Numbered from the stretch's first letter, positions 1 to 7,837 are shown. The stretch: DNA of 15,120 nucleotides from an uncultured Clostridia bacterium (GCA_934167225.1 CAKPLD010000025.1:1-15120); one strand, 5' to 3'. Numbers and translations are program-made. The notes: a model not told the origin generated them from the letters alone.

Positions 1-2
1 AA

Positions 3-1517
3 AATTATTATGATAAAAATAAAGCAGATAAATTTAATAAATTATATGGAAACACATATATAGGTAAAAATCCAACAAAATTAAAAAATAGCTATTGTAT
101 ATTAAGATTTAATTTTTCAGGAATAGACACAAGTACAAATGAAGCAACAATAAAAGGATTTAAAAACGAAGTAGCTTCATCTATAGAGGTATTTATTCAT
201 AGATATAATTTAGACTTTTACGTAAACAAGGAAGACGAAGCAGAAAATATATTAGATAATTTAATAAAAGCTTTTTATGTTCAAAAAGCCCAGGAAAAAA
301 TATATGTAATAATAGACGAATACGACCACTTTGCGAACGAACTACTAGGGTTTAATCCTGAACAATTTAAGGGACTAGTATCAAAAAATGGAAAAGTAAG
401 AAAGTGGTATGAAGTTTTAAAAAAAGGAACAGAAACAGTAGTAGACAGAATATTTATAACAGGTGTTGCACCAATAACATTAGATAGTTTGACAAGCGGA
501 TTTAATATAGGAACAGATATAACGCAAGATGTAAGATTTAATGACATGATGGGGTTTACAGAAAAGGAATTGATTGAAATTTTAAATAATCAAGAAATAC
601 CTATAGATAAGCAAAAGAAAATATTACCAATAATGAAAGAAAACTACGATGGATACAAATTTAGTTTAAATGCAGAAAATCAAATATATAATTCAAATAT
701 GTGCTTGTATTTCTTATCTGAATATACATGGTCAAAAAGAGTGCCAGATAGACTAATAGATATGAACATAGCAAGTGATTACAGTAAAATAGGTAAAATG
801 CTAGATTTATGCAAAGGAGAAAATAAATTAGAAATATTACAAAAAACGGTTCAAGGTGAACCAATAGTAAATAGCATTGTAGAAAAATTTAATCCAGCAA
901 TAGATTTTACGGAAGCAGATATGATATCTATGTTATACTATCTAGGATACTTAACAATAGCAGGAGATCTAGCTGGAATACCAGAACTTGTAATACCAAA
1001 TAAAGTAATGAAAGAAATATATGCAAGTTATTTTATGCAATTAATGAGCCAAGAAGCAGAATTTAGAATAGACAATAGCACAAGTGTACAGATATTAAAA
1101 GAAATTGCATTAGAAGGAAAAATAGACAAAATAGTCGAAGTATTAAGAATATACTTAAAGAATTTATCAAATCGTGATCTCATAAAATTTGACGAAAAAT
1201 ATATTAAATTAATATTCTACTGTATAGCAATGAATATAAATTCATATTTTACAAAATCAGAAATGGAAGTAAACAGAAATTATCCGGATATACTTCTTGT
1301 GCCAAGAGACAGAACAAAAGGATATAAGGCAATAATGGTAGAATTTAAATACTTAAAAAAAGGAGAAACAGCAAAACTAGAAGATAAGCAAAAAGAAGCA
1401 AGAGAGCAAATTGAAAGATACAGCGAGTTTGAAGAGATAAAAGATATAGAAGGATTAAGAAAATATACAATTGTTGTTGCCGTAGATGAAATTTATGTTC
1501 AAGAAATATTAAGTTAG
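3..1517 (+). CDS. AAA-ATPase-like protein with C-terminal PD-(D/E)XK nuclease-like domain, 5' truncated
   Basis: The frame is open from base 3 to a TAG at 1515-1517, giving 504 visible residues; the start codon and Walker A loop lie outside the window. Seen directly: a Walker B-type stretch IIDEYD at 309-326, then FITGVAPITLDSLTSGFNIG near 450-510, a signature of the AAA-ATPase-like (PF09820) family, and a C-terminal nuclease-like core with Asp in YPDILLVPRD (codon 1287) and VEFKYLKK (Glu 1341, Lys 1347), which fits the D...ExK pattern of PDDEXK_9/DUF1703. Such proteins are abundant, often multicopy, in gut Clostridia and Bacteroidetes; their biological role is not settled and DNA cleavage is only inferred from the motif. 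No partner gene is visible: the next gene has its own promoter behind a hairpin. Confidence 0.88.
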   Translation, partial: NYYDKNKADKFNKLYGNTYIGKNPTKLKNSYCILRFNFSGIDTSTNEATIKGFKNEVASSIEVFIHRYNLDFYVNKEDEAENILDNLIKAFYVQKAQEKIYVIIDEYDHFANELLGFNPEQFKGLVSKNGKVRKWYEVLKKGTETVVDRIFITGVAPITLDSLTSGFNIGTDITQDVRFNDMMGFTEKELIEILNNQEIPIDKQKKILPIMKENYDGYKFSLNAENQIYNSNMCLYFLSEYTWSKRVPDRLIDMNIASDYSKIGKMLDLCKGENKLEILQKTVQGEPIVNSIVEKFNPAIDFTEADMISMLYYLGYLTIAGDLAGIPELVIPNKVMKEIYASYFMQLMSQEAEFRIDNSTSVQILKEIALEGKIDKIVEVLRIYLKNLSNRDLIKFDEKYIKLIFYCIAMNINSYFTKSEMEVNRNYPDILLVPRDRTKGYKAIMVEFKYLKKGETAKLEDKQKEAREQIERYSEFEEIKDIEGLRKYTIVVAVDEIYVQEILS

Positions 1518-1630
1518 AAAAATATATCCTCACATATAATAAAAACGTTATGAAATACAATAAAAGTAAATATATACACTAAGCATATAGACTCAACAGA
1601 AAGAACAAATATAAAATTAATAAAAAATTA

Positions 1631-1659
1631 ATGAAATCTTAACAAAGTTATGCTATAAT
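1631..1659 (+). promoter_or_regulatory. Extended -10 promoter for the glycolipid operon
   Basis: TGC-TATAAT at 1651-1659 is a perfect extended -10 element; a weak -35 (ATGAAA, 1631-1636) lies 17 bases upstream. Predicted transcription start is about 1666, inside the right arm of the hairpin, giving a roughly 30-base leader before the ATG at 1697. Confidence 0.55.
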
Positions 1660-1675
1660 AACTTTGTTAAGATTT
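1634..1675 (+). terminator. Perfect 18-bp inverted repeat with T-run, likely (bidirectional) terminator
   Basis: Arms 1634-1651 and 1658-1675 are exact reverse complements around a 6-nt loop (1652-1657), and the right arm runs into TTTTT. It lies about 120 bases after the AAA-ATPase stop. An A/T-rich stem with a T-tract is the usual form of intrinsic terminators in such genomes. The loop and right arm also contain the -10 box of the next gene, so the hairpin may instead, or also, act as an operator. Confidence 0.6.
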
Positions 1676-1696
1676 TTAAACATAAAAGGGGAAAAA

Positions 1697-2707
1697 ATGA
1701 AAATACTACTATATACAGAAAATGAACAAATATTATCAAAAAGTGGATTAGGAAAAGCAATAAAACACCAAATGAATGCACTAAACGAAGTAAATATAGA
1801 ATATACAACAAATCCGAACGACGAATTTGATATAGCACACATAAATTTCTATGGTTTAAAATCATATATGCTAGCAAAAAAATTAAAAAAACAAGGAAAG
1901 AAAATAGTATATCATGCACACAGCACAGAAGAAGACTTTAGAAATAGTTTCATATTTTCAAATCAAATATCAAAAATTTTTAAAAAGTGGCTAATAAAAT
2001 GTTACACATTAGGAGATGCAATAATTACGCCGACAGAATATTCAAAAAAACTCTTAAAAAGTTATGGCATAAAAAACGATATATATGTAGTATCAAATGG
2101 GGTAGAATTAAAAAACTTTAAATGTAGTAAACAAGCTGAAAATGAATTTAGAAAAAAATATGATTTGAAAAAAGAAGAAAAAGTAATTATTGGAATAGGA
2201 CTTTATATTGAAAGAAAGGGAATAATAGACTTTGTAGAGCTTGCAAAAAAAATGCCAGAATACAAGTTTATTTGGTTTGGATATAGTCCTTTAATATTTG
2301 CTAGAAGAAAAGTAAGAAAAGCTGTTAACACCAAATTAAACAACCTAATATTTGCAGGATATGTGGATCAAGAAGAAATATGTAATGCCTTAAATGGATG
2401 TGATATATATTTAGCTCCTACATATGAAGAAACGGAAGGAATAACAATAATAGAAGGAGCAAGTTGCAAAACCAATATGATTGTAAGAGACATTCCAGTT
2501 TTTAATGGATGGCTTGTTGATGGCAAAAATGTTTATATGGCAAAAAATGTACAAGAATTTGAAAAAAGAATAAAAGACATTATAAATGGAAATTTGCCAA
2601 ATTTAACAGAATTTGCTTATAATATAGCAGAAGAAAGAAGTAGCAAAAATATAGGAATAAAAATGAAGAAAATTTACGAGGAAGTTCAAAGGAGAAAGCA
2701 AAAATGA
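1697..2707 (+). CDS. lafB: GT4 glycosyltransferase, LafB/CpoA-like (diglycosyldiacylglycerol synthase candidate)
   Basis: 336 residues. Start ATG 1697 follows AGGGG six bases away; a longer reading from TTG 1664 would begin inside the promoter hairpin. The N-terminal half has SGLGKAIKHQ near residue 15 and HSTEEDFRNSFIFSN near residue 75, a stretch I associate with streptococcal CpoA/LafB. The C-terminal GT-B half carries the EX7E nucleotide-sugar motif (Glu245 and Glu253, in EETEGITIIEG). LafB-type enzymes add a second hexose to monoglucosyl-diacylglycerol at the inner membrane face, making a bilayer-forming glycolipid and lipoteichoic acid anchor. The stop overlaps the next start (ATGA), so the two are translationally coupled. 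Family assignment is strong; the exact sugar (Gal or Glc) cannot be read from sequence. Confidence 0.8.
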   Translation: MKILLYTENEQILSKSGLGKAIKHQMNALNEVNIEYTTNPNDEFDIAHINFYGLKSYMLAKKLKKQGKKIVYHAHSTEEDFRNSFIFSNQISKIFKKWLIKCYTLGDAIITPTEYSKKLLKSYGIKNDIYVVSNGVELKNFKCSKQAENEFRKKYDLKKEEKVIIGIGLYIERKGIIDFVELAKKMPEYKFIWFGYSPLIFARRKVRKAVNTKLNNLIFAGYVDQEEICNALNGCDIYLAPTYEETEGITIIEGASCKTNMIVRDIPVFNGWLVDGKNVYMAKNVQEFEKRIKDIINGNLPNLTEFAYNIAEERSSKNIGIKMKKIYEEVQRRKQK

Positions 2708-3939
2708 GAATAGGACTGTTTACAGATTCGTATACCCCAGACATAAACGGAGTATCGACAAGTGTATTTAATTTAAGAAAAGCATTAATGAAAATGGGGC
2801 ACACAGTATATATAGTTACAGTAAATAACAGCATAATAAAACACGAATATGATGAAAAAGAAAAAATATTAAAATTACCTGGAATTCCGGTAGGAATTTA
2901 CAATTATAGATTTAGCGAAATATATTCAATATCTACAATAAAAATAATAAAGAAATGGAATTTAGATGTTATACATTCACATACAGAATTTGGTGTTGGA
3001 ATATTTGCAAGAATTTTATCAAAGCAATTCAAAATACCTCTTGTACATACATATCATACACTTTACGAAGATTACACACATTATATTACACATAACCATT
3101 TTGATAAATTAAGCAAAAATATCGTAAAAAAATTAACAAAACTATACTGTGTAAAAACGGCAAAAGAAACAATTGTACCAACAAACAAAATATATAAACT
3201 CTTTAAAGAAAAATACATGATAGATAAAAATATAAATATTATTCCAAGTGGAATAGATATTGACAGATTTTATAAAGAAAATGTATCACCTACAAAAGTT
3301 GAACAAATAAAAAAGAAATACGGAATAACTAAACAAGATTTTACAATCATATTTGTAGGAAGATTAGCAACAGAGAAAAATATAGAATTTTTATTAAATG
3401 CCGAGCAAAAAATGATAGAAAAAAAGATATTTAATACAAAATTGCTAATAGTTGGAGATGGTCCGGAAAAAGAAAAATATATAAATATTGCAAGAAAACT
3501 AAATATATTTGATAAAGTGATTTTTACAGGAAAAATTAAGCAAGAAGAAATTCAATACTATTACCAATGTGCCGATGCATTTGTAACTGCATCTAATTCG
3601 GAAACACAAGGGTTAACAGTAATAGAAGCAATGGCATCAGAAGTTGTTCCAATATGTATAAATGACATGGCCTTTTTAGAGATGGTACCTAAAAAAAGTA
3701 TATTTAGTAATCAAGAGGAATATATAAACCAGTTAATTACATTTGCAAATAATGATAAATTAAGAGAAGAATATAAAGTTGAGATAAGAAAAAAAGCCGA
3801 GGAATATAGTTCAAAAAGATATGCAGAAAGGGTGCTTGATGTATATAGAGGAGTTTTAACAGGTGGTATTAAAGACAATATAACAAAAAAAGAAGGAATA
3901 AAAGATGGAAAAGAAAAAATTATTAAAGAATGTATTTAA
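2704..3939 (+). CDS. lafA: GT4 glycosyltransferase, LafA-like (1,2-diacylglycerol 3-glucosyltransferase candidate)
   Basis: 411 residues, ATG overlapping the upstream TGA; AAAGGAG nine bases upstream. Typical features of alpha-monoglucosyldiacylglycerol synthases: N-terminal FTDSYTPDINGVSTSV (residues 6-21), HSHTEFGVG and YHTLYEDYTHY around residues 97-125 in the acceptor half, GRLATEKNIEFL and VGDGPEKEKY in the donor half, and the EX7E motif ETQGLTVIE (Glu300, Glu308). These soluble, membrane-surface GT-B enzymes transfer glucose from UDP-glucose to diacylglycerol. The product would feed the LafB-like enzyme encoded immediately upstream; the gene pair with coupled translation supports a two-step glycolipid pathway. 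The last 25 residues are lysine-rich and overlap the next gene by 35 bases. A PimA-type mannosyltransferase is a less likely alternative. Confidence 0.82.
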   Translation: MRIGLFTDSYTPDINGVSTSVFNLRKALMKMGHTVYIVTVNNSIIKHEYDEKEKILKLPGIPVGIYNYRFSEIYSISTIKIIKKWNLDVIHSHTEFGVGIFARILSKQFKIPLVHTYHTLYEDYTHYITHNHFDKLSKNIVKKLTKLYCVKTAKETIVPTNKIYKLFKEKYMIDKNINIIPSGIDIDRFYKENVSPTKVEQIKKKYGITKQDFTIIFVGRLATEKNIEFLLNAEQKMIEKKIFNTKLLIVGDGPEKEKYINIARKLNIFDKVIFTGKIKQEEIQYYYQCADAFVTASNSETQGLTVIEAMASEVVPICINDMAFLEMVPKKSIFSNQEEYINQLITFANNDKLREEYKVEIRKKAEEYSSKRYAERVLDVYRGVLTGGIKDNITKKEGIKDGKEKIIKECI

Positions 3940-4477
3940 CATAACAACAATTATTATGACAGTTTTAATAATAGCTTTTATAGTATATGGCATAAAAATG
4001 GGCATATTTAGCGATAAAAATATGTTAATTGAATACATGAAAAAATTTGGAATATTTGCACCAGCATTATTTATTTTTATACAAATAATTCAGGTTGTAT
4101 TTCCTGTAATTCCAGGTGGAGCAAGTTGCTTAGCAGGAGTTTTAGCTTTTGGGCCAATATGGGGATTTATATATAATGAAATAGGACTGTCAATTGGTTC
4201 GATTATAGCATATTTTTTATCGAAAGAATATGGATTGAAATTAATAAATAGCTTGTTTAAAAAAGAGCAGGTCGACAAATATTTGGGCTATATAAGAAAT
4301 AATAAATTCGAAAAAGTTTTTTTATGGGGAATTGTTTTGCCTGGTTTACCAGATGATTTAATGTGTTATGTCGCAGGACTTAGCAATATATCATTAAAAA
4401 AATTTTGTGCAATAATTATTTTAGGAAAACCGTTTGCTTTAATTTTGTATAGTTTATTTTTTAATGTAATAATGTAA
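3905..4477 (+). CDS. TVP38/TMEM64 (VTT/SNARE-associated) family membrane protein
   Basis: 190 residues, starting inside the end of the preceding glycosyltransferase gene (35-base overlap) with AAGGA seven bases before the ATG. It is very hydrophobic: N-terminal membrane segment around residues 10-30, another around 48-68, then the hallmark VTT region PVIPGGASCLAGVLAFGPIW followed by GFIYNEIGLSIGSIIAYFLS (about 71-110), and C-terminal hydrophobic segments after residue 140 with LPGLPDD. VTT/DedA-type proteins are implicated in lipid scrambling or flipping in the membrane. In this operon a role in moving or balancing (glyco)lipids between leaflets is a reasonable inference, not shown by sequence. 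It is the last gene before a terminator. Confidence 0.85.
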   Translation: MEKKKLLKNVFNITTIIMTVLIIAFIVYGIKMGIFSDKNMLIEYMKKFGIFAPALFIFIQIIQVVFPVIPGGASCLAGVLAFGPIWGFIYNEIGLSIGSIIAYFLSKEYGLKLINSLFKKEQVDKYLGYIRNNKFEKVFLWGIVLPGLPDDLMCYVAGLSNISLKKFCAIIILGKPFALILYSLFFNVIM

Positions 4478-4523
4478 ACTAAAGACTCTAGTTTTATTAG
4501 ATAAAAAACTAGAGTTTTTAGTT
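4477..4523. terminator. Bidirectional intrinsic terminator between convergent genes
   Basis: Arms 4477-4495 and 4505-4523 are complementary over 19 bases with one G-T wobble; the core is ACTCTAGTTTT/AAAACTAGAGT with T-runs on both strands. It sits between the stop of the TVP38 gene and that of the Crp-family gene, so it can serve both. Confidence 0.85.
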
Positions 4524-4528
4524 GTTTA

Positions 4529-5162
4529 TTAAGAATTTAATATTGTGAAAGTTGTTCCATTTTTTTCAATAAACCCCTCATCTCTTAAATGGGATAATTC
4601 CCTCATCATTGCACTTCTGTCAACACTTAAATAGTCTGCTAAATCAGTAAGAGAAAAAGGGAGTGTAAAGGTTTTGCTAAGTTTTCTGGTTGCTAATAAA
4701 TTAAAATATGTAAGTAATTTATCTCTTATATTTTTTTTTGTTAAAATTTCAATTCGAGTGTTTAATTTTACAGTATTATTCATAATTAAAATAGGAAGAT
4801 TTTTTTCTAGTTCTTTATGAAATTTACATTTAGAGCGACATTCTTTTACAATATTATCATATATAAAACTTAAAACTTTGCAATTTTCCTTAGCTTCTAC
4901 AAACAGCTCATTATTAGTATTTGCAGGATATAGTACCTCTCCAAAAATATCTCCTTTTGTAAATTGAAATATTATAGTTTTGTTACCATTAAAGTCATAT
5001 CTAATTAAATTTGCAGTTCCGAGATAATAAAATACACATTTGATTTCTTTTTTCAATATATGTTGTAATTACTTCTCCCTTTTTAAAGAAACGTTTTATT
5101 ACTTTATTACAATTCTCGCCAAAACTTTCAAGAAAGTTTGCTGTATCAAAATTCGTTGTCAT
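4529..5162 (-). CDS. Crp/Fnr-family transcription regulator, reading frame split by one extra base (+1 shift at TCT-CGG)
   Basis: On the minus strand, ATG at 5162-5160 follows a clear GAAGGGAG site. Residues 1-47 end in NQMCILLS, after which the zero frame reads CGG and stops six codons later. Skipping one C (base 5021) joins it to GTANLIRYDFNG and an open frame to the stop at 4529, giving 210 residues, a normal Crp/Fnr length. The N-terminal part is a cNMP-binding-type beta barrel (FTKGDIFGE); the C-terminal helix-turn-helix covers about residues 170-202 (SLTDLADYLSVDRSAMMREL). No cysteine cluster typical of Fnr is seen near the N-terminus. A palindrome in its own upstream region (5199-5214) is a candidate autoregulatory site. 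It could be a fresh pseudogene, a sequence error or a gene that uses frameshifting; everything outside the site looks intact. Confidence 0.82.
5018..5024 (-). other. Frameshift site TCT-CGG-A in the Crp-family gene
   Basis: Minus-strand codon 47 is TCT (5024-5022), followed by CGG (5021-5019) and A. Omitting the C at 5021 gives TCT-GGA and restores the frame to the barrel sequence SGTANLIRYD that family members carry. The zero frame ends at TAG after CGG-AAC-TGC-AAA-TTT-AAT. Confidence 0.85.
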
Positions 5163-5198
5163 GTATATACTCCCTTCGAACAAAATATATCATAAAAC

Positions 5199-5214
5199 TG
5201 TTGCATTTGCAACA
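5199..5214. promoter_or_regulatory. Palindromic operator candidate TGTTGCA-TT-TGCAACA
   Basis: A perfect 7+2+7 inverted repeat lies 37 bases upstream of the Crp-family start and overlaps the region where its -35 box would be expected (a poor TATGAT -10 is at 5194-5189 on the minus strand). Size and dyad symmetry suit a Crp/Fnr dimer. Binding by the adjacent regulator is an inference from position. Confidence 0.55.
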
Positions 5215-5265
5215 AATTTCGGAAAGATTACAAAAGTATTAACAAATAATTTTTTACAAAAACAT

Positions 5266-5293
5266 TTGAAAAAATATCGAAAAATGTTATAAT
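5266..5293 (+). promoter_or_regulatory. Promoter for the 591-aa gene, with inverted repeat across the spacer
   Basis: TTGAAA (5266-5271), 16-base spacer, extended -10 TGT-TATAAT (5285-5293). An inverted repeat AACATTT-N14-AAATGTT (5261-5267/5282-5288) brackets the spacer and could be an operator, though it is A/T-rich and may be chance. The -10 lies in the first copy of the 70-bp repeat. Confidence 0.65.
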
Positions 5294-5356
5294 GAATTAA
5301 AAGTTTGACTAAAAAGAAGAAAATACATATTTGTAAAATGCAAAATATTTTTGGAG
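5287..5356 (+). repeat. 70-bp exact direct repeat, copy 1 (promoter -10 and leader)
   Basis: Identical base for base to 7162-7231 (spacing 1,875 bases). This copy runs from the -10 box of the promoter through the untranslated leader and ends in TTTTTGGAG, about 26 bases before the ATG of the 591-aa gene. Confidence 0.97.
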
Positions 5357-5382
5357 ATATTAGACATAGGGGGAAATTATAT

Positions 5383-7159
5383 ATGATAATGCGTTTAAAA
5401 CCAGATGAGGAATTTATATATAAATGCATAACAAGTCAAAATCTTGAACTAGGTAGAAATGGAAAAATAAAGATAGCTCTTTTGGATGAAAAGAATTTTT
5501 GGAACCAATATCTACCTGTTATCTTAAAAGAGGAAGCCGGAAATGATATAGACATAACAGATGAAAAAATACAAATTTTAAAACAAATGTATCAAAAAAA
5601 TAGGAGCGTTTTAGAAAAAATTAACATCAAAATACTTGATGAAAAATATATCCAAACTTTTGGGTTAGATAGCATAAATAGGATAGCGCTTTTTCCTGAT
5701 ATACAAAGAAAACTATTAGAATTAAATGATAAACAATATAAGTGTTTTAGTGAAATTTTTACATATTATTTAAAGCATAATAGAACGCTTGAATGGGAAG
5801 AAGTGCTTCTTGTAGTATTAGCAAACATAGATGAATACGGAGAATTAGTAGAAAATATTGATGATATTGAAAATATTAATGTTGATGAATTAATTGGAAT
5901 AATGCAAAATCCTAATGAGTTTAAAATAAAACAACCAGAAGATCTTTTAAAATTTGATGAAATAAAAAGAAAAAAATGTATTGAATGGTTAGAATCAGAT
6001 GATTTGAGTTTGATGAAAAAAGCACTATATTATCAAATATTTGGACATAGTGATATGTTTGCAAGAAAGCTAACAGTTCAATATAATGATATAGAATCAA
6101 TACAAAATGGCCAATTACGAGATTATATGAAAGCATTACAGGAAATAGAGAAGATGAAAAATCCGGATGAGATAAAGGAAATTTTTTATTCTTGCGAGCC
6201 AGTAACGATAATAAACCATCTACTAATTGAGGCAGATTTAAGAAATGAATATTTAAGACAATTTAATGACCAATTACTAACAATAGATTCATTACAAGAA
6301 ATAGAACATAATGTTTATGATGCTGGCACAGAATTTAAAATCATTATGACAGGGCTTGGAGGAGTTTCTGATGACAAAACGGCTAAGAATTATAAAAATA
6401 GCTGGAATAGACCACAAATGGGAGTATCGCATTTTTGCGCAAGTTATATAAGAAATGATATGATAGGAATATCAGGAAGACCAGATGTTTGTTATGGGTT
6501 TAATAAAATGCCGGAAGGCTCATTACTAGGAGCTCGGTACCAAGGATACTGCTTCAGATATGTATGATGCAATCCGTGGCACAGTATGGATAGATTTATG
6601 GTCACCCGAATCATTTATAAATCAAACCTCTCCTATATGGAGGTATAATGAATTAGATTTTAAAAGATTTCAAGACGGAAAAAGGCAACAACCAGATTAT
6701 ATAATATTTTTCAAGAAGGGAAACAATCAAATTAATAAGGAATGCAGACAAGCATCAAAAGATTTTGGCGATTTACCGATTGTTGTAGTGGATATAGACA
6801 AATGCCTTGAACAAGAAAAAAAGAAGGTAATAGAATTACAAAGAACGTATAATGAAACGGGAGATATTGATTATTTAAAACAAATATATCAAAAAATAAA
6901 GAATAACAGAAATACAACATCAATATGGAACAGGAAAGAGCCATTTTGCCAAGAAATAGATTTAGAAGAATTAGAACAAGAAATAGAACGACAAGAACGA
7001 ACAGAAAGGAAAAATGTTACAGAAAATGATTTAGTAAAAAACGATGGAATGGTGAGAGAATTAGATAGAAATGACGTAGTTCAATCGATTAAAAATTTAT
7101 TAGAAAAAATCAAAGCTTCAGAACAAAAAAATAATCAGCCAACAGAACAAAATAAATAA
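5383..7159 (+). CDS. 591-residue protein of unknown function, split by one extra base (+1 shift at GCT-CGG)
   Basis: The ATG at 5383 has AGGGGG nine bases upstream; an earlier in-frame ATG at 5305 has no ribosome site and would start in the leader repeat. The zero frame runs 384 codons to GCT (6532-6534), then CGG, and ends at TGA 6565-6567. Skipping C6535 continues into 207 more residues ending at 7159. I do not recognise a named domain. Residues 1-340 are mostly helical, charged and without membrane segments; the conserved-looking parts flank the junction: GVSHFCASYIRNDMIG, CYGFNKMPEGSLLGA, then GTKDTASDMYDAIRG, QPDYIIFFKKGN and LPIVVVDIDKC. The last 100 residues are a lysine/glutamate-rich, probable coiled-coil tail. 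A duplicated scrap of the VDIDKC region lies at 7838. Likely cytoplasmic; function unknown. Confidence 0.75.
6532..6538 (+). other. Frameshift site GCT-CGG-T in the 591-aa gene
   Basis: GCT (codon 384) is followed by CGG (6535-6537) and T. Skipping C6535 gives GCT-GGT-ACC-AAG, leading into an open frame of 207 codons. The downstream ATG at 6560 has no ribosome binding site, so independent initiation of the second part is unlikely. Confidence 0.8.
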
Positions 7160-7161
7160 AA

Positions 7162-7231
7162 TTATAATGAATTAAAAGTTTGACTAAAAAGAAGAAAATA
7201 CATATTTGTAAAATGCAAAATATTTTTGGAG
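7162..7231 (+). repeat. 70-bp exact direct repeat, copy 2
   Basis: Identical to 5287-5356. Here the -35 position (7141-7146, AACAGA) and the TG of the extended -10 are absent, so it is probably not an active promoter. It ends at the GGAG that begins the GGAGGTGA ribosome site of the next small gene. Confidence 0.97.
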
Positions 7232-7240
7232 GTGATTGTA

Positions 7241-7384
7241 TTGGAAAGAAACGATAATCAAAAAAGAATAGATCGAGAACAATTAGAACGAGTTTATGAA
7301 AATGCTAGAAAATTATTACAAATAAAGGAAAAAAACGATAAAAAAAATGAAGCAAAGGAGAAAGAGAGTAAAGACGATGAATGA
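7241..7384 (+). CDS. Small charged protein of unknown function (47 aa)
   Basis: TTG start at 7241 with GGAGG (7228-7232) eight bases upstream; reads 47 residues to TGA 7382-7384. The sequence begins MERNDNQKRIDREQLERVYE, is strongly charged, has no cysteine or membrane segment, and should form a helix. It directly follows the second 70-bp repeat, so leader and ribosome site are shared by descent with the upstream 591-aa gene. Its stop overlaps the proposed start of the next gene by 8 bases (ATGAATGA), suggesting coupled translation. The charged helical character resembles the tail of the 591-aa protein, which might mean common origin, but this is not demonstrable by eye. Confidence 0.55.
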   Translation: MERNDNQKRIDREQLERVYENARKLLQIKEKNDKKNEAKEKESKDDE

Positions 7385-7829
7385 ATTGAATAAATCATTT
7401 ACAGAGGTTTCGGATATTATTAATCATATGCAAAAAGATCTATATGTGAAGATACCTAAAAAATTTATAAAGATAATTAATGAGAATAAAGATAATAATT
7501 ACAAAGTAAATATAGATTATTCTAAAGGAATTAATGAAGTTAACTTATTGAAAGAAACAAGAGCAATATTATCCTTAATATATAGGGATTATATATGCTC
7601 CCCAGAAAAAAGAAAACAACTTGTGTTAGAAGATAAAGAAGAACAAAAAAGAAACGAAGAATTTTTAAAGAAAAAATATGAAATTAATTTTGAGAAAAAA
7701 CATGACCAAAAGAATAAATGTAATGAAAAATTTTATGAAAATAATGAAACTCACATTATAAAATATGAAAAACAGAGTTTATTTAAAAGATGTATGAATA
7801 AAATAATAAATTTATTTCGAAAACAGTAA
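7377..7829 (+). CDS. Hypothetical protein, 150 aa
   Basis: I chose ATG 7377 because it overlaps the stop of the preceding gene (coupling), and the residues from there (MNELNKSFTEVSDIINHM) look like a natural N-terminus; the alternative ATG 7347 adds ten basic residues and has no ribosome site. The N-terminal 80 residues look like a compact folded domain (KIPKKFIKIINENKD, then NLLKETRAILSLIYRDYICSP); the rest is lysine/glutamate-rich with a basic, amphipathic C-terminus (FKRCMNKIINLFRKQ) that might contact membrane or nucleic acid. Similar short proteins occur in clostridial genomes as far as I recall, without known function. It is soluble by appearance, with no signal peptide. Confidence 0.65.
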   Translation: MNELNKSFTEVSDIINHMQKDLYVKIPKKFIKIINENKDNNYKVNIDYSKGINEVNLLKETRAILSLIYRDYICSPEKRKQLVLEDKEEQKRNEEFLKKKYEINFEKKHDQKNKCNEKFYENNETHIIKYEKQSLFKRCMNKIINLFRKQ

Positions 7830-7837
7830 AACGTTGA

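Noticed and set aside
1518..1633. Small gene or RNA after the AAA-ATPase gene
   Set aside because: A/T-rich sequence without ribosome site, open frame of note or stable fold; nothing supportable.
1664..1696. TTG 1664 as start of the LafB-like gene
   Set aside because: It is inside the hairpin arm at the expected transcription start; ATG 1697 has a good ribosome site and a family-like N-terminus.
5305..5382. Longer start for the 591-aa gene at ATG 5305
   Set aside because: It lies in the 70-bp leader repeat a few bases after the predicted transcription start and has no ribosome binding site; ATG 5383 has AGGGGG.
6530..6541. GAGCTCGGTACC resembles a cloning-vector polylinker (SacI-KpnI) exactly at a frameshift site
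   Set aside because: Coding sequence continues on both sides, the match is only 12 bases, and the two other frameshift sites share CT-CGG without polylinker sequence.
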